A stretch of DNA of 41,355 nt from a virus, in the IMG/VR virus record IMGVR_UViG_3300042261_002215, positions 1 to 41,355 of that record. The stretch is one strand, 5' to 3'. The notes beneath the pieces were generated by a model, which made no database searches, had not been told where the DNA came from, and saw nothing but the letters and a program-made list of their open reading frames with translations. Position numbers and translations under genes: made by a program. The first letter of the stretch is position 1, and every line of letters starts with the position of its first letter. Shown piece by piece: positions 1 to 6,924 of the stretch.

Positions 1-54
1 TGTTTAACATTGGTTTTAGTATTTGGTTGTAGCTTAGAATCGCTTTAGAAAAAA

Positions 55-88
55 AAAGGCAGTCTCAATTAAAATCGAGACAGCCTTT
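55..88 (-). terminator. Rho-independent terminator of a minus-strand host tRNA gene
   Basis: The arms 55-66 and 77-88 pair over 12 positions with one A-A mismatch and enclose a 10-base loop. Read on the minus strand the hairpin is followed by a run of nine T (complement of 49-57). It lies just past the 3' end of the tRNA fragment at 91-118, in the same orientation, so it is most simply that tRNA's terminator left in the host flank. Confidence 0.75.
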
Positions 89-90
89 AA

Positions 91-118
91 TTGTACCGGA
101 GGAGGGATTTGAACCCCA
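91..118 (-). other. tRNA 3'-end fragment, candidate phage attachment site
   Basis: On the minus strand this reads as the T-arm (loop TTCAAAT with GGGG/CCCT stem bases) and the 3' acceptor strand of a tRNA. No anticodon or D arm lies further along toward position 258, so only the 3' end is present. The integrase gene begins 140 bases away. This is the classic arrangement for a tyrosine-integrase element inserted in a tRNA 3' end: the rest of the tRNA, completed by an element-borne copy of this core, should lie at the other prophage end outside the window. The tRNA identity was not determined. One T-stem pair is mismatched. Confidence 0.65.
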
Positions 119-195
119 AATACGACCGGTAAAATATCTAAAAATAACAAATGTGTAACCATAAGAATTATCAACGTTTTTTCATCTTTTCTTTG

Positions 196-203
196 TAGTT
201 TTG
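196..203 (+). promoter_or_regulatory. Possible Bacteroidota -7 element upstream of the integrase
   Basis: TAGTTTTG fits TAnnTTTG, the -7 element of Bacteroidota housekeeping promoters. It lies about 55 bases before the integrase start. No convincing -33 TTG was seen at the expected distance, so this is weak. The rest of 119-258 shows no gene. Confidence 0.3.
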
Positions 204-258
204 TATTTGTAATTATTTCGTTATTTGATAAATTTCCTTACTTATTCCTTACTCGAGT

Positions 259-1335
259 ATGAAGACAGTAATTTCAAAATCACCTGGAGTTGTTCTCCGG
301 AAAAAGAAACTAAAAAAAGGTTTCTCCCTTTACCTTGATTTCAATGTTAATGGTAAGCAATGGTATGAATTTTTAAAATTATACCTTACCGGAAATAAAG
401 ACACCGATAAAGAGACTATGGAACTCGCAAAAAAAATCCATGCTAAAAGAGTTTTAGAATTGCAAGCTCATTCTCATAATGAAATAGATATGTCAAAACT
501 CCATTCTGATTTTATCGTTTTTTTTGAAGACTTGGGTAATAAAAAGTCAATGCAAGGAAATCGCAAAACCAATAAATGGACAAACACATTGAATCATTTA
601 AAAGCTTATGCAGGAGAATCATTAAGTTTTTCAAATATTACTCCTACTTGGATAGATGGTTTCAAAGAACACTTACTTGCCAAATTAAAAAGAAATTCAG
701 CTGCTACATATTTTGAGACGTTCAAAGCCTCTCTAAATTATGCTGTAAGGAATAAAATATTAAAAGAAAATCCGTGCAATTTCACCGATAACATAACACG
801 GAAGCAAAATGAAAGAGTCTTTTTAGATGTTGAAGAAATTACTGCACTTGATAACACCCCATGCTCTTATAATGAAGATGTAAAAAGAGCATTCCTTTTT
901 GCTTGTTTTAGTGGTTTAAGAATTTCTGATGTAAAAACATTGCGTTGGAAGCAGGTTAATAAAGACACTTTAAAATTTAGACAAAAGAAAACCAACGAAT
1001 ATGAGATAATGCCTTTATCAGAACAAGCAAGTAAATATCTTGGGTCTAAGGGTGAACCAGAAGAACTAATATTTAAACTCAAGGAAGATGAAAACACCAG
1101 AAGAATTATTATAAAGTGGGCTAAGGATGCTGAGATAGAAAAAAACATTTCATTTCATACTGCAAGACATACATTTGCTACCATGGCATTAACATATGGA
1201 GTCGATATTTATACAGTCTCAAAATTACTCGGACATTCAGAATTAAAGAATACTCAAATTTATGCTAAAATTGTTGATAAGAAAAAAAAGGAAGCTGTTA
1301 TGATGCTTCCTAAAATTGAAAAGAAAAAGAAATAA
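259..1335 (+). CDS. int: Tyrosine recombinase / phage integrase
   Basis: This 358-residue site-specific recombinase would integrate and excise the prophage at the tRNA-end site next to it. Residues ~1-100 look like an arm-type DNA-binding region, ~80-180 like a SAM-like core-binding domain, and ~190-350 form the catalytic domain. The catalytic set is visible: R221 (GLRISD), H300-x-x-R303 (HTARH), H326 (LGHS) and the nucleophile Y335 (QIYAKI). Length and order match Bacteroidota phage and conjugative-element integrases. It ends in a Lys-rich tail. Its stop codon directly abuts the stop of the opposing RloB gene with no intergenic base. It reads away from the attachment site, toward the prophage interior. 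Confidence 0.96.
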   Translation: MKTVISKSPGVVLRKKKLKKGFSLYLDFNVNGKQWYEFLKLYLTGNKDTDKETMELAKKIHAKRVLELQAHSHNEIDMSKLHSDFIVFFEDLGNKKSMQGNRKTNKWTNTLNHLKAYAGESLSFSNITPTWIDGFKEHLLAKLKRNSAATYFETFKASLNYAVRNKILKENPCNFTDNITRKQNERVFLDVEEITALDNTPCSYNEDVKRAFLFACFSGLRISDVKTLRWKQVNKDTLKFRQKKTNEYEIMPLSEQASKYLGSKGEPEELIFKLKEDENTRRIIIKWAKDAEIEKNISFHTARHTFATMALTYGVDIYTVSKLLGHSELKNTQIYAKIVDKKKKEAVMMLPKIEKKKK

Positions 1336-1935
1336 TCAATTTTTCTTGAACTCCCTTATCGATTTAGCCAATATGAAAACTGTTGTTGAGGATTCTTCTG
1401 TTGCAGGATTCGAGTGATCGAATTGATTGAATGATTTTTCGGAGTTGATGATTGCTTCATCAAATCTTGGATATAATTCTTCAACAATTCGCTTTGTACT
1501 CTTCTCACTTTTATCATAAGGAAATCCTAAAAGTTTACTCAATTCCCTACTGTAATGTTGCCTGTCCAAAGGTGATGAATATTGCTTGAAATGGTGTATA
1601 AACCAAATCTCAAAAGCTTGGATAGAATAGGCACAATGACATTTGTTTTTGGTAGCGAGAGAAATTGCATTGTTGAAATTAGTAGTTTCTGTAGCATCTT
1701 TATCGAATACAAGCCAGAATTCATCATAATTTTTTATTTCATCTTGAAAATTATTGATAGCATATTTGACAAAATCGTATGCATTAGTTTCATGCTTTGA
1801 TTTCACCTGAATTTGCAAAGACAAAACTCTATTTGTATTTTTAAAATATTTGAAATATTCTACTTCTGTAACAGTTCCTTGTGTTAAGATAAAAATAGTT
1901 TTGTTGAATCTCTTTTGACCTATGCTTCTTTTCAT
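1336..1935 (-). CDS. RloB-like TOPRIM protein (AbiLii-type component)
   Basis: This 199-residue protein belongs to the RloB family, which has a TOPRIM-like fold. The conserved acidic residues are visible: an N-terminal strand followed by TEVEYF (E24/E26) and a later strand with FDKD (D78, D80). In AbiL-type abortive-infection systems an RloB protein is the presumed nuclease or toxin partner of an AAA ATPase, and that ATPase lies directly upstream here, overlapping by ATGA (1932-1935). The pair is one transcription unit on the minus strand, separate from the lytic early operon and so potentially expressed in the lysogen. The activity has not been shown from sequence. RloB is also found with other ATPases, so the exact subtype is inferred. 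Confidence 0.85.
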   Translation of the reverse strand: MKRSIGQKRFNKTIFILTQGTVTEVEYFKYFKNTNRVLSLQIQVKSKHETNAYDFVKYAINNFQDEIKNYDEFWLVFDKDATETTNFNNAISLATKNKCHCAYSIQAFEIWFIHHFKQYSSPLDRQHYSRELSKLLGFPYDKSEKSTKRIVEELYPRFDEAIINSEKSFNQFDHSNPATEESSTTVFILAKSIREFKKN

Positions 1936-3224
1936 ACAATTTCCTCTTTTAGTTTGAAATCATCGAAAGAAGCAAGAAAAGGGATAGCTCCGTATTTGCC
2001 AATCAAGTAGTTCTTCTCTAAAGATTCGTCATTTCTGATACCATTTTTACCATTCTTGAAATCAACCAAAGAATAAAGTTCAGACTCTCCAATTTCATTT
2101 TTTTCAACAAGCCATATTTGATCACGTCTGAAAGTTTTTAAGCTCAATAAAGTAGTATTATGGGTTGTAAAAACTAACTGAGCCTGATGAGGATTTGTAT
2201 TAGGATTATGGAACAGTTCAACAATTTTTTTTACTAATAATGGATGAAGCTTTGTATCCAATTCATCTACGAAAAGTGTATATCCATTCAGGAGGCAATC
2301 AATAACGGGTCCTGAAATATGAAAGAATTTCTTTGTCCCTTCTGATTCAAGAGCCATCATATTAAATCTAATTTCTTCTTGAGTTATTTTAGCTCCATCA
2401 AAAATTCTCTTTTTTACAAATATATCAGGTAGAACTTTTTTCTCTCGAGAAACATTTGCTTTTTCCTGATTAACATGAAAAGTTATAGATTCCCCTTCCG
2501 CTTTTACAGTTTCCAAACCAGAAATTGTTGAATCGGCAAATATAAGAAGCTCCATAATTTTAATTTTGAATGAATCTTCGTTTATAGCTTCTATAGTATA
2601 ATCCCGGTATAAAAAGTCATCTATACCAGAAATGATTCTTAATTCAGTCAAATGTTTAAGAAATTCTATAGCAATTCCTTCATTGAATTGAGCCGCTTTG
2701 GTAATCAATAAAGAATTTTTAGGAATCATCTTGCGTTTAGATATTTCATTCATGATTTTATATTTGACTGCAATATCATAATCGCCCTTGATACGCTTGA
2801 ATACCGAACTTTCACGTTCTTTCCTTATTGAGAAGCTTTCATTTACCACTTCATTAGGTGTCAAACTAAATCCATAAGTAAAATAAGTATCATCTTTTAA
2901 AATGATAATTTCAAAATCGGAAGGCTTTGATTTGCTTTCCGTATTTAAAAGATATGGAACAATACCTGTGTGGTCTTTCTCTGTTATGAAATTAGAACGA
3001 TTAAGGATAAAGTCAATAAAAAACTGAAGTGCTTTTATTAAATTAGTTTTTCCACTTGCATTAGCTCCATAGATAGCAGCAGTCTTCAATAATGTAGTTT
3101 TTCTGATGACTGCTGTATTATTCAACAATCTTTCATCCTTTTCCTTAATTGGAGCGGTCAATAGACTAAATGTAACCTTCTCTTTAAAAGAAAGTATATT
3201 CGATATTGAAAATTGCACTAACAT
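1932..3224 (-). CDS. AAA ATPase of the RloA/AbiLi type (defence)
   Basis: This 430-residue ATPase has an N-terminal Walker A, YGANASGKTN (~residues 52-61), directly after the family-typical opening MLVQFSISNILSF. A long middle region follows, then Walker B FVDELDTKLHP and a downstream TTHN switch-like motif. This is the OLD/RloA-like AAA_15/21 architecture. I place the start at the ATG at 3224 rather than an in-frame GTG at 3257, because families of this kind start at this point. Together with the RloB gene it resembles AbiL phage-defence modules: the ATPase senses infection and controls the TOPRIM partner. Its position between int and the repressor is a usual slot for prophage immunity cargo. 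Confidence 0.87.
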   Translation of the reverse strand: MLVQFSISNILSFKEKVTFSLLTAPIKEKDERLLNNTAVIRKTTLLKTAAIYGANASGKTNLIKALQFFIDFILNRSNFITEKDHTGIVPYLLNTESKSKPSDFEIIILKDDTYFTYGFSLTPNEVVNESFSIRKERESSVFKRIKGDYDIAVKYKIMNEISKRKMIPKNSLLITKAAQFNEGIAIEFLKHLTELRIISGIDDFLYRDYTIEAINEDSFKIKIMELLIFADSTISGLETVKAEGESITFHVNQEKANVSREKKVLPDIFVKKRIFDGAKITQEEIRFNMMALESEGTKKFFHISGPVIDCLLNGYTLFVDELDTKLHPLLVKKIVELFHNPNTNPHQAQLVFTTHNTTLLSLKTFRRDQIWLVEKNEIGESELYSLVDFKNGKNGIRNDESLEKNYLIGKYGAIPFLASFDDFKLKEEIV

Positions 3225-3375
3225 AATCTTTAACCACTTATATTGTGAAAAAAACACAAAATTAACACATTAGACTAAGATTACCAAATTTTATTTTGAT
3301 GTTTTTGTGATATTTTCGATAATATCTGCATTAAGGCTAAATTTTATGTATTTATCTTTTTATTTGAACAAAATA

Positions 3376-3789
3376 TCAATTTTCCAATTTAACTTTTTCA
3401 ATCATTCTAACTACCCCGAAATAAATATCATTACTAAAATCAGTAATGTAAGGTTGATTGATGTTAGTGATCGAATTGAGTTCTATCATTTCATTCTGAA
3501 CTTTATATCTTTTAACCCAGTAATCACCTTCATAATTGAGTATCACCAAATCATTGTCTTTAAAAGTTGCTCCCTTTTCAATAGCCAGTCTCCGAAAATA
3601 TGTTCCGTTGAATTCTGGATCCTGTTCAGGGTCGATTGTACCTAAGTACATATTATCTTTGTTCAAAGTATCGAAATAGGACTTAAAACCTTTCCATTCT
3701 TCGAATTTATCGGAATTTTTCGGATTGGGTAGAAACCCTATTTCGATCTTCTCTTCCGTGTCAACCTCTTTAACATCAATGATTCTCAT
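3376..3789 (-). CDS. S24/LexA-like protein lacking HTH and serine nucleophile
   Basis: This 137-residue protein sits directly downstream of the repressor gene in the same orientation. Its C-terminal half has the beta-rich S24 pattern (KDNDLVIL, then WVKRYKV), aligning with DGDLVFF and LIKRYVV in the CI-like neighbour. K93 would correspond to the catalytic lysine. About 37 residues earlier, where S24 proteins carry the Ser of GxSM, there is no serine, and there is no N-terminal HTH. It therefore looks like a non-proteolytic S24 paralogue. It might modulate the repressor by mixed dimer formation, but that is inference. An operator-like palindrome lies 34 bases upstream of its ATG. Bases 3225-3375 hold nothing recognised. 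Confidence 0.6.
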   Translation of the reverse strand: MRIIDVKEVDTEEKIEIGFLPNPKNSDKFEEWKGFKSYFDTLNKDNMYLGTIDPEQDPEFNGTYFRRLAIEKGATFKDNDLVILNYEGDYWVKRYKVQNEMIELNSITNINQPYITDFSNDIYFGVVRMIEKVKLEN

Positions 3790-3822
3790 TTTGACACCTA
3801 AATTTGTTTAGTGATAAAAACA

Positions 3823-3840
3823 ATAGTAACATTTTACTAT
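3823..3840. promoter_or_regulatory. Operator-like palindrome, copy 1
   Basis: ATAGTAACATTTTACTAT is a perfect palindrome with two 7-base arms and a 4-base spacer, lying between the repressor gene and the S24-like gene. The same 7-4-7 layout with a GTAA-N4-TTAC core recurs at 4585-4602 and 5279-5296. This is probably a CI-type repressor operator. Confidence 0.55.
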
Positions 3841-3850
3841 CCTAATAAAA

Positions 3851-4558
3851 TCAATACTGATTTCTAAAAAATCCTCTAAAGACTCCAATAATCTTGAAGT
3901 GTTCTTCTCCTGTAACCTTTATAGGTTTAAATTTCTCGTTTGAAGACTCAAGATAAACTACCCCATCTTCCTTGACTACATACCGTTTGATTAAGATTGA
4001 ATCTTCAAATTCGGCTACAACAATTTGCTTATTACGAGGATTGATACCAGCTTCAAAAAAGACTAAGTCCCCATCTTCGATACCGTCTTCGATCATACTT
4101 TCACCACGCGCTATAATGGCTGAAACCTTTTTAGCACTAGGAGCAATATAGTTACGGAAGGTTGTAACTGTTGAAGGTATATCGCTGAATGATAGTGGTT
4201 GTCCCATCTTGGCTTCTGGAGTGAGATATAAAGTAATGTTCAATATATCTTGCAATTCATCATAAGCATCGTTGGACATCCAAGAATAAGGAGACCTGTT
4301 CGAGTCAGTTCTTTTATCTTGTTCGGAAATGGTTTTTTCTGGTTCGAACAACATAGTTCCTTTACCTGTGGTATACCAAGTTGGATTCAAATTGAGTTCT
4401 ATCATTTTACTATGGTAAGAAGCACCTAAAACACTACTGTCTTTACCAAGATATTTATTAAGGTTGGGTAGTGTAACTCCCAAAGCCTTTGCAAAGTCAG
4501 TCTTACTCTGAAAAAACTTACTTATAAAGTATTCCAATCTTTCTTGCGGCGTATCCAT
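3851..4558 (-). CDS. CI-type phage repressor, HTH plus S24 peptidase
   Basis: This 235-residue protein has an N-terminal HTH domain (residues ~5-60, including SKTDFAKALGVTLPNLNKYL) and a C-terminal S24/LexA-like self-cleavage domain. The catalytic dyad is visible: S154 in RGESM and K191 in LIKRY, 37 residues apart as in LexA. RecA-stimulated autocleavage during the SOS response would inactivate it and induce the prophage. It is divergent from the early operon that starts with a Cro-sized gene, the standard genetic-switch layout. Three related palindromes around it are candidate operators, and the middle one overlaps the -33 region of the putative early promoter. No clear Ala-Gly cleavage site was identified in the linker. 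Confidence 0.93.
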   Translation of the reverse strand: MDTPQERLEYFISKFFQSKTDFAKALGVTLPNLNKYLGKDSSVLGASYHSKMIELNLNPTWYTTGKGTMLFEPEKTISEQDKRTDSNRSPYSWMSNDAYDELQDILNITLYLTPEAKMGQPLSFSDIPSTVTTFRNYIAPSAKKVSAIIARGESMIEDGIEDGDLVFFEAGINPRNKQIVVAEFEDSILIKRYVVKEDGVVYLESSNEKFKPIKVTGEEHFKIIGVFRGFFRNQY

Positions 4559-4584
4559 ATAATCTTTCCAAAATATTTTTTGAA

Positions 4585-4602
4585 ATAGTAAAAATTTACT
4601 TG
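4585..4602. promoter_or_regulatory. Operator-like palindrome, copy 2, at the early promoter
   Basis: ATAGTAAAAATTTACTTG shares the ATAGTAA left arm, the 4-base spacer and TTACT of the right arm with the copy at 3823. Its last three bases overlap the TTG at 4600-4602, which serves as a plausible -33 element of the early promoter. Binding here would block early transcription. Confidence 0.55.
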
Positions 4603-4630
4603 CATATATTCTAAAATTTTAGTATTTTTG
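4600..4630 (+). promoter_or_regulatory. Putative early promoter of Bacteroidota type
   Basis: TTG at 4600-4602 and TATTTTTG at 4623-4630 (fits TAnnTTTG) are separated by 20 bases, the spacing of Bacteroidota -33/-7 promoters. It reads toward the Cro-sized gene. A facing TATTTTTG lies on the minus strand (complement of 4661-4668) and may belong to the repressor promoter. Confidence 0.5.
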
Positions 4631-4639
4631 TATGTTAGA

Positions 4640-4704
4640 AATTTGCAAAGCAAATTGTAACAAAAATACAAAGCAAAAATAATAAAAATTGTATAACTAT
4701 ACAA
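4640..4704. promoter_or_regulatory. Two further palindromes in the switch region
   Basis: AATTTGC-AAA-GCAAATT (4640-4656) and TTGTATA-AC-TATACAA (4689-4704) are perfect palindromes with 7-base arms between the divergent repressor and Cro-sized genes. They differ from the GTAA-N4-TTAC motif and may be sites for a second regulator such as the Cro-like protein. Confidence 0.4.
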
Positions 4705-4744
4705 CAAAAATTTTAAAAAAATGAAAATAAATGGAGAAATAAAA

Positions 4745-4951
4745 ATGAAGAGATTACCAAATGGAATCATTGATTACATCAGCAAGAACCTTCATATTAC
4801 AACTCATGCTGTAAATCTAAGACTCAAACGTGGAGATGCAGAAGCAGCAAAACTGCTTGAATTGGCAATAGAAGATTACAAACTAAGGCAAATAGAGAAA
4901 GAAGAAAACAAGAAAATCATACAACAATTAAAAAAATCAATTATAGTATAA
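4745..4951 (+). CDS. Small Cro-position protein
   Basis: This 68-residue protein is the first gene of the early operon, divergent from the repressor. I chose the ATG at 4745 because GGAG at 4733-4736 lies 8 bases upstream; an in-frame ATG at 4721 has no such site. Residues ~5-40 (IIDYISKNLHITTHAVNLRLKRGD) can be read as a helix-turn-helix, followed by a charged C-terminal helix. Position and size suggest a Cro-like regulator, but no family is recognised, so the function is inferred from context. Confidence 0.6.
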   Translation: MKRLPNGIIDYISKNLHITTHAVNLRLKRGDAEAAKLLELAIEDYKLRQIEKEENKKIIQQLKKSIIV

Positions 4952-4972
4952 ATTTAATATCTGGAGTTGAAA

Positions 4973-5254
4973 ATGAATATTGAAAATGAAATTTGCGAAA
5001 TTAAGGGATTACTGAAACAAGTCCTTTCATCCAATAAAGAGATAATGAATGTGCAGGAAGTAAGCATCTACACTGGAATTCCGGTAGCTACCATATATGC
5101 AAAAATAGATTCTATTCCAAGAAGCAAGCAAGGAAAAAGACTTTTCTTTCAAAGAAAAGATATAGATATATGGTTAATGGCGAATCGAAAGAAAACATCA
5201 GAAGAAATTGAAATGGAAGCTTCAACTTATGTAATGAAGAGAAAATTTAGATAA
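4973..5254 (+). CDS. Excisionase-like helix-turn-helix protein
   Basis: This 93-residue protein has a short N-terminal helical region and then a MerR/excisionase-type HTH_17 domain: NVQEVSIYTGIPVATIYAKI, followed by a basic wing and FFQRKDIDIWL. Such proteins bind DNA as excisionases or small regulators. The ATG at 4973 follows GGAG at 4963-4966 with good spacing, which favours it over the TTG at 4967. The C-terminal segment SEEIEMEASTYVMKRK resembles that of the HTH protein at 34933, so the two are probably paralogues. Either could direct excision; this one sits in the repressor-controlled early region. Confidence 0.75.
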   Translation: MNIENEICEIKGLLKQVLSSNKEIMNVQEVSIYTGIPVATIYAKIDSIPRSKQGKRLFFQRKDIDIWLMANRKKTSEEIEMEASTYVMKRKFR

Positions 5255-5278
5255 TCATTTACAATGAACCTAAAGTTC

Positions 5279-5296
5279 AATGTAAAACTTTACTAT
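5279..5296. promoter_or_regulatory. Operator-like palindrome, copy 3
   Basis: AATGTAAAACTTTACTAT keeps the GTAA-N4-TTAC core and the full TTACTAT right arm of the copy at 3823. It lies 31 bases before the gene at 5328. No TAnnTTTG element was found beside it. It is probably a third repressor site. Confidence 0.5.
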
Positions 5297-5327
5297 AACA
5301 TTTTATTAATTATTCAGGAGTTCTTAA

Positions 5328-5567
5328 ATGGACAAAACAGAAACAAAAGAAAGGCTAATCGAAATTAAAGAGCAAATGCTCGAACTGCTCGATGAAGCCA
5401 AAGACCTTCTTCCAGAAGGAATGGCAAAAGAGCGTGCCAGATGTTATTGGTATGCTCATATAAAAACAGCAATACTCAAAGAACATGAGCACCTTGGAGG
5501 TTCATTGGTAACAATGGATGACACAATCATTGAACTTGAAGAAGAATCAGAGGACGAATCAGAATGA
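5328..5567 (+). CDS. Small acidic protein of unknown function
   Basis: This 79-residue protein has a strongly charged helical N-terminus (residues 1-30), a middle segment with CYWYAHIKTAI, and an acidic tail (ELEEESEDESE). AGGAG at 5316-5320 supports the start. Its stop overlaps the next ATG (5564). No family is recognised. Operon position and size fit the small early phage proteins that often act as host-takeover or DNA-mimic factors; the acidic tail is compatible with that but proves nothing. Confidence 0.65.
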   Translation: MDKTETKERLIEIKEQMLELLDEAKDLLPEGMAKERARCYWYAHIKTAILKEHEHLGGSLVTMDDTIIELEEESEDESE

Positions 5568-5779
5568 ACCTGATATTCACATGCAGTACTCAGAAAGACT
5601 TTGACAGATTCAAGTTAATCATCAACAAGTCAAAGTATTATGCTGATTCAATCAATTATGAATTCAAATCTTTACGGTTTCATTGTCAGGATCAAGATGA
5701 TGCTGATAATCTTGAACCAAAGATTCAAGAACATGCAGACAGAAATGATATTTCAGGTTACTTTGAATCGGAGGACTAA
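5564..5779 (+). CDS. Small early phage protein, unknown
   Basis: This 71-residue protein is translationally coupled on both sides: ATGA overlap with the gene before, TAATG overlap with the gene after. It has alternating strands and helices (LIFTCSTQKDFDRF, YEFKSLRFHCQ) and an acidic C-terminus. No motif or family is recognised. The tight coupling and the coding sense of the whole stretch make it a real gene. Confidence 0.65.
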   Translation: MNLIFTCSTQKDFDRFKLIINKSKYYADSINYEFKSLRFHCQDQDDADNLEPKIQEHADRNDISGYFESED

Positions 5780-6168
5780 TGAGAAGATTAGCTAATCAAG
5801 AAGAAGAAAAAGCACTTTGGTTTTCCGAAGAAAATGATTGGAATACACCTGAAGGCAATGTGATTGCTGTCTGGGACGGTTGCATAATCAAAGAAGAAGA
5901 ATACAAAGACTTCCAGAATTTTGTCAAAGAAGAAGCTGATTCAGAAGTAGAACCAATCGGAAGTTTCAATACTGACGAGGGTTCGGCAATGTTTGTATTC
6001 ATCGTAAAATCTAATGTTCCACGCTTTTCAATCTGGCGATTCAAACTTCCCGGTATGAGATGGTGGTTCGACGCTTTCTGGGAAACCAACGGAGGAAGAG
6101 TAGCCAAAGATTCTGAAATCCTGCCAATAATAAACAAATTAGGTTTAACTGTTTCAGGAGTTAACTAA
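5779..6168 (+). CDS. Hypothetical early phage protein
   Basis: This 129-residue protein is rich in Trp and acidic residues (WFSEENDWNTPEGN, RWWFDAFWE). Its start is the ATG of a TAATG overlap with the gene before. It ends one base before the next start at 6170. No family is recognised. The mixed alpha/beta pattern suggests a soluble cytoplasmic protein. It belongs to the repressor-controlled early operon. Confidence 0.65.
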   Translation: MRRLANQEEEKALWFSEENDWNTPEGNVIAVWDGCIIKEEEYKDFQNFVKEEADSEVEPIGSFNTDEGSAMFVFIVKSNVPRFSIWRFKLPGMRWWFDAFWETNGGRVAKDSEILPIINKLGLTVSGVN

Positions 6169-6169
6169 T

Positions 6170-6721
6170 ATGGGATATTCACATTATTGGGAAAGACCAA
6201 AAGAACTTGACCAGAAGCAGTTCATCAATTTTTCAAACGATGTAAGAAAGATATTTAAAGCATCGATGGAAAGCAGAATAACTTTGGCAGACGGACAAGG
6301 TAAAACGACTGAACCTTTAGCTGATGATAATGTAATTTGCTTTAACGGATTAGGCTCTTACAGCCATGAAACATTCTTCTTACCAAGAATATTTGAACCA
6401 TTGAAATGGATGAAACCAAGTGAAGCAGGTCTATATTTCCATTTCTGCAAAACCAACAGAAAACCTTATGACCTTACAGTTAGGGCTGTTCTTTTTGCTT
6501 TTAAACATCACTTCAAAGATGCAATAGTAACAAGCGATGGAGATGATGATTCTTGGTCACCTGCAAAAATCTTATGTCAGCAATTACTTGGTTATGGACT
6601 TGATTTTAAACTCGATAAGGAAATCACTCTTGACCCTGTGAAAGTTTACGGATTGAAAGTAATCGAAATCAATGATTTATCAGAATTAAAGGATTTGGGC
6701 AATGTACATGATGAAAATTGA
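6170..6721 (+). CDS. Conserved phage protein of the MGYSHYW type
   Basis: This 183-residue protein opens with MGYSHYWERP, a start shared by a widespread family of uncharacterised phage and plasmid proteins. Later conserved-looking stretches are CFNGLGSYSHETF and FCKTNRKPYD, then a helix with LFAFKHHF. No catalytic motif can be assigned. It sits between two small early genes and overlaps the next one by 20 bases. Function unknown; the family assignment rests on the N-terminal signature only. Confidence 0.7.
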   Translation: MGYSHYWERPKELDQKQFINFSNDVRKIFKASMESRITLADGQGKTTEPLADDNVICFNGLGSYSHETFFLPRIFEPLKWMKPSEAGLYFHFCKTNRKPYDLTVRAVLFAFKHHFKDAIVTSDGDDDSWSPAKILCQQLLGYGLDFKLDKEITLDPVKVYGLKVIEINDLSELKDLGNVHDEN

Positions 6722-6911
6722 TCCGGAACAAGTATCTGAACTTTATTTCAGAAGAGAAAACCTGAAGACTTATGGTATCAAAAAGCCAATAGCAATGCAG
6801 GTTAGAGAGGCAATAGCTGAATACATCGATAAAAACAAAAACGAAAAAAGCCCTTTGACTGGAACTCAAAAGGCTTTCAAAAATTCAATTAATTTTCAAC
6901 TACAAAAATAA
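6702..6911 (+). CDS. Small early phage protein, unknown
   Basis: This 69-residue basic protein overlaps the end of the previous gene. An AAAGG about 9 bases upstream favours the ATG at 6702, though ATG codons at 6708 and 6711 are also possible. It is mostly helical (VREAIAEYIDKNKNE) with a Lys-rich C-terminus. No family is recognised. Confidence 0.5.
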   Translation: MYMMKIDPEQVSELYFRRENLKTYGIKKPIAMQVREAIAEYIDKNKNEKSPLTGTQKAFKNSINFQLQK

Positions 6912-6924
6912 GGAGAAATCCATT

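Noticed and set aside
5796-6137. Antisense open frame opposite the 129-residue early gene
   Set aside because: The plus-strand gene is coupled to its neighbours and has normal composition. The antisense product is Ser-rich, as expected for a shadow frame.
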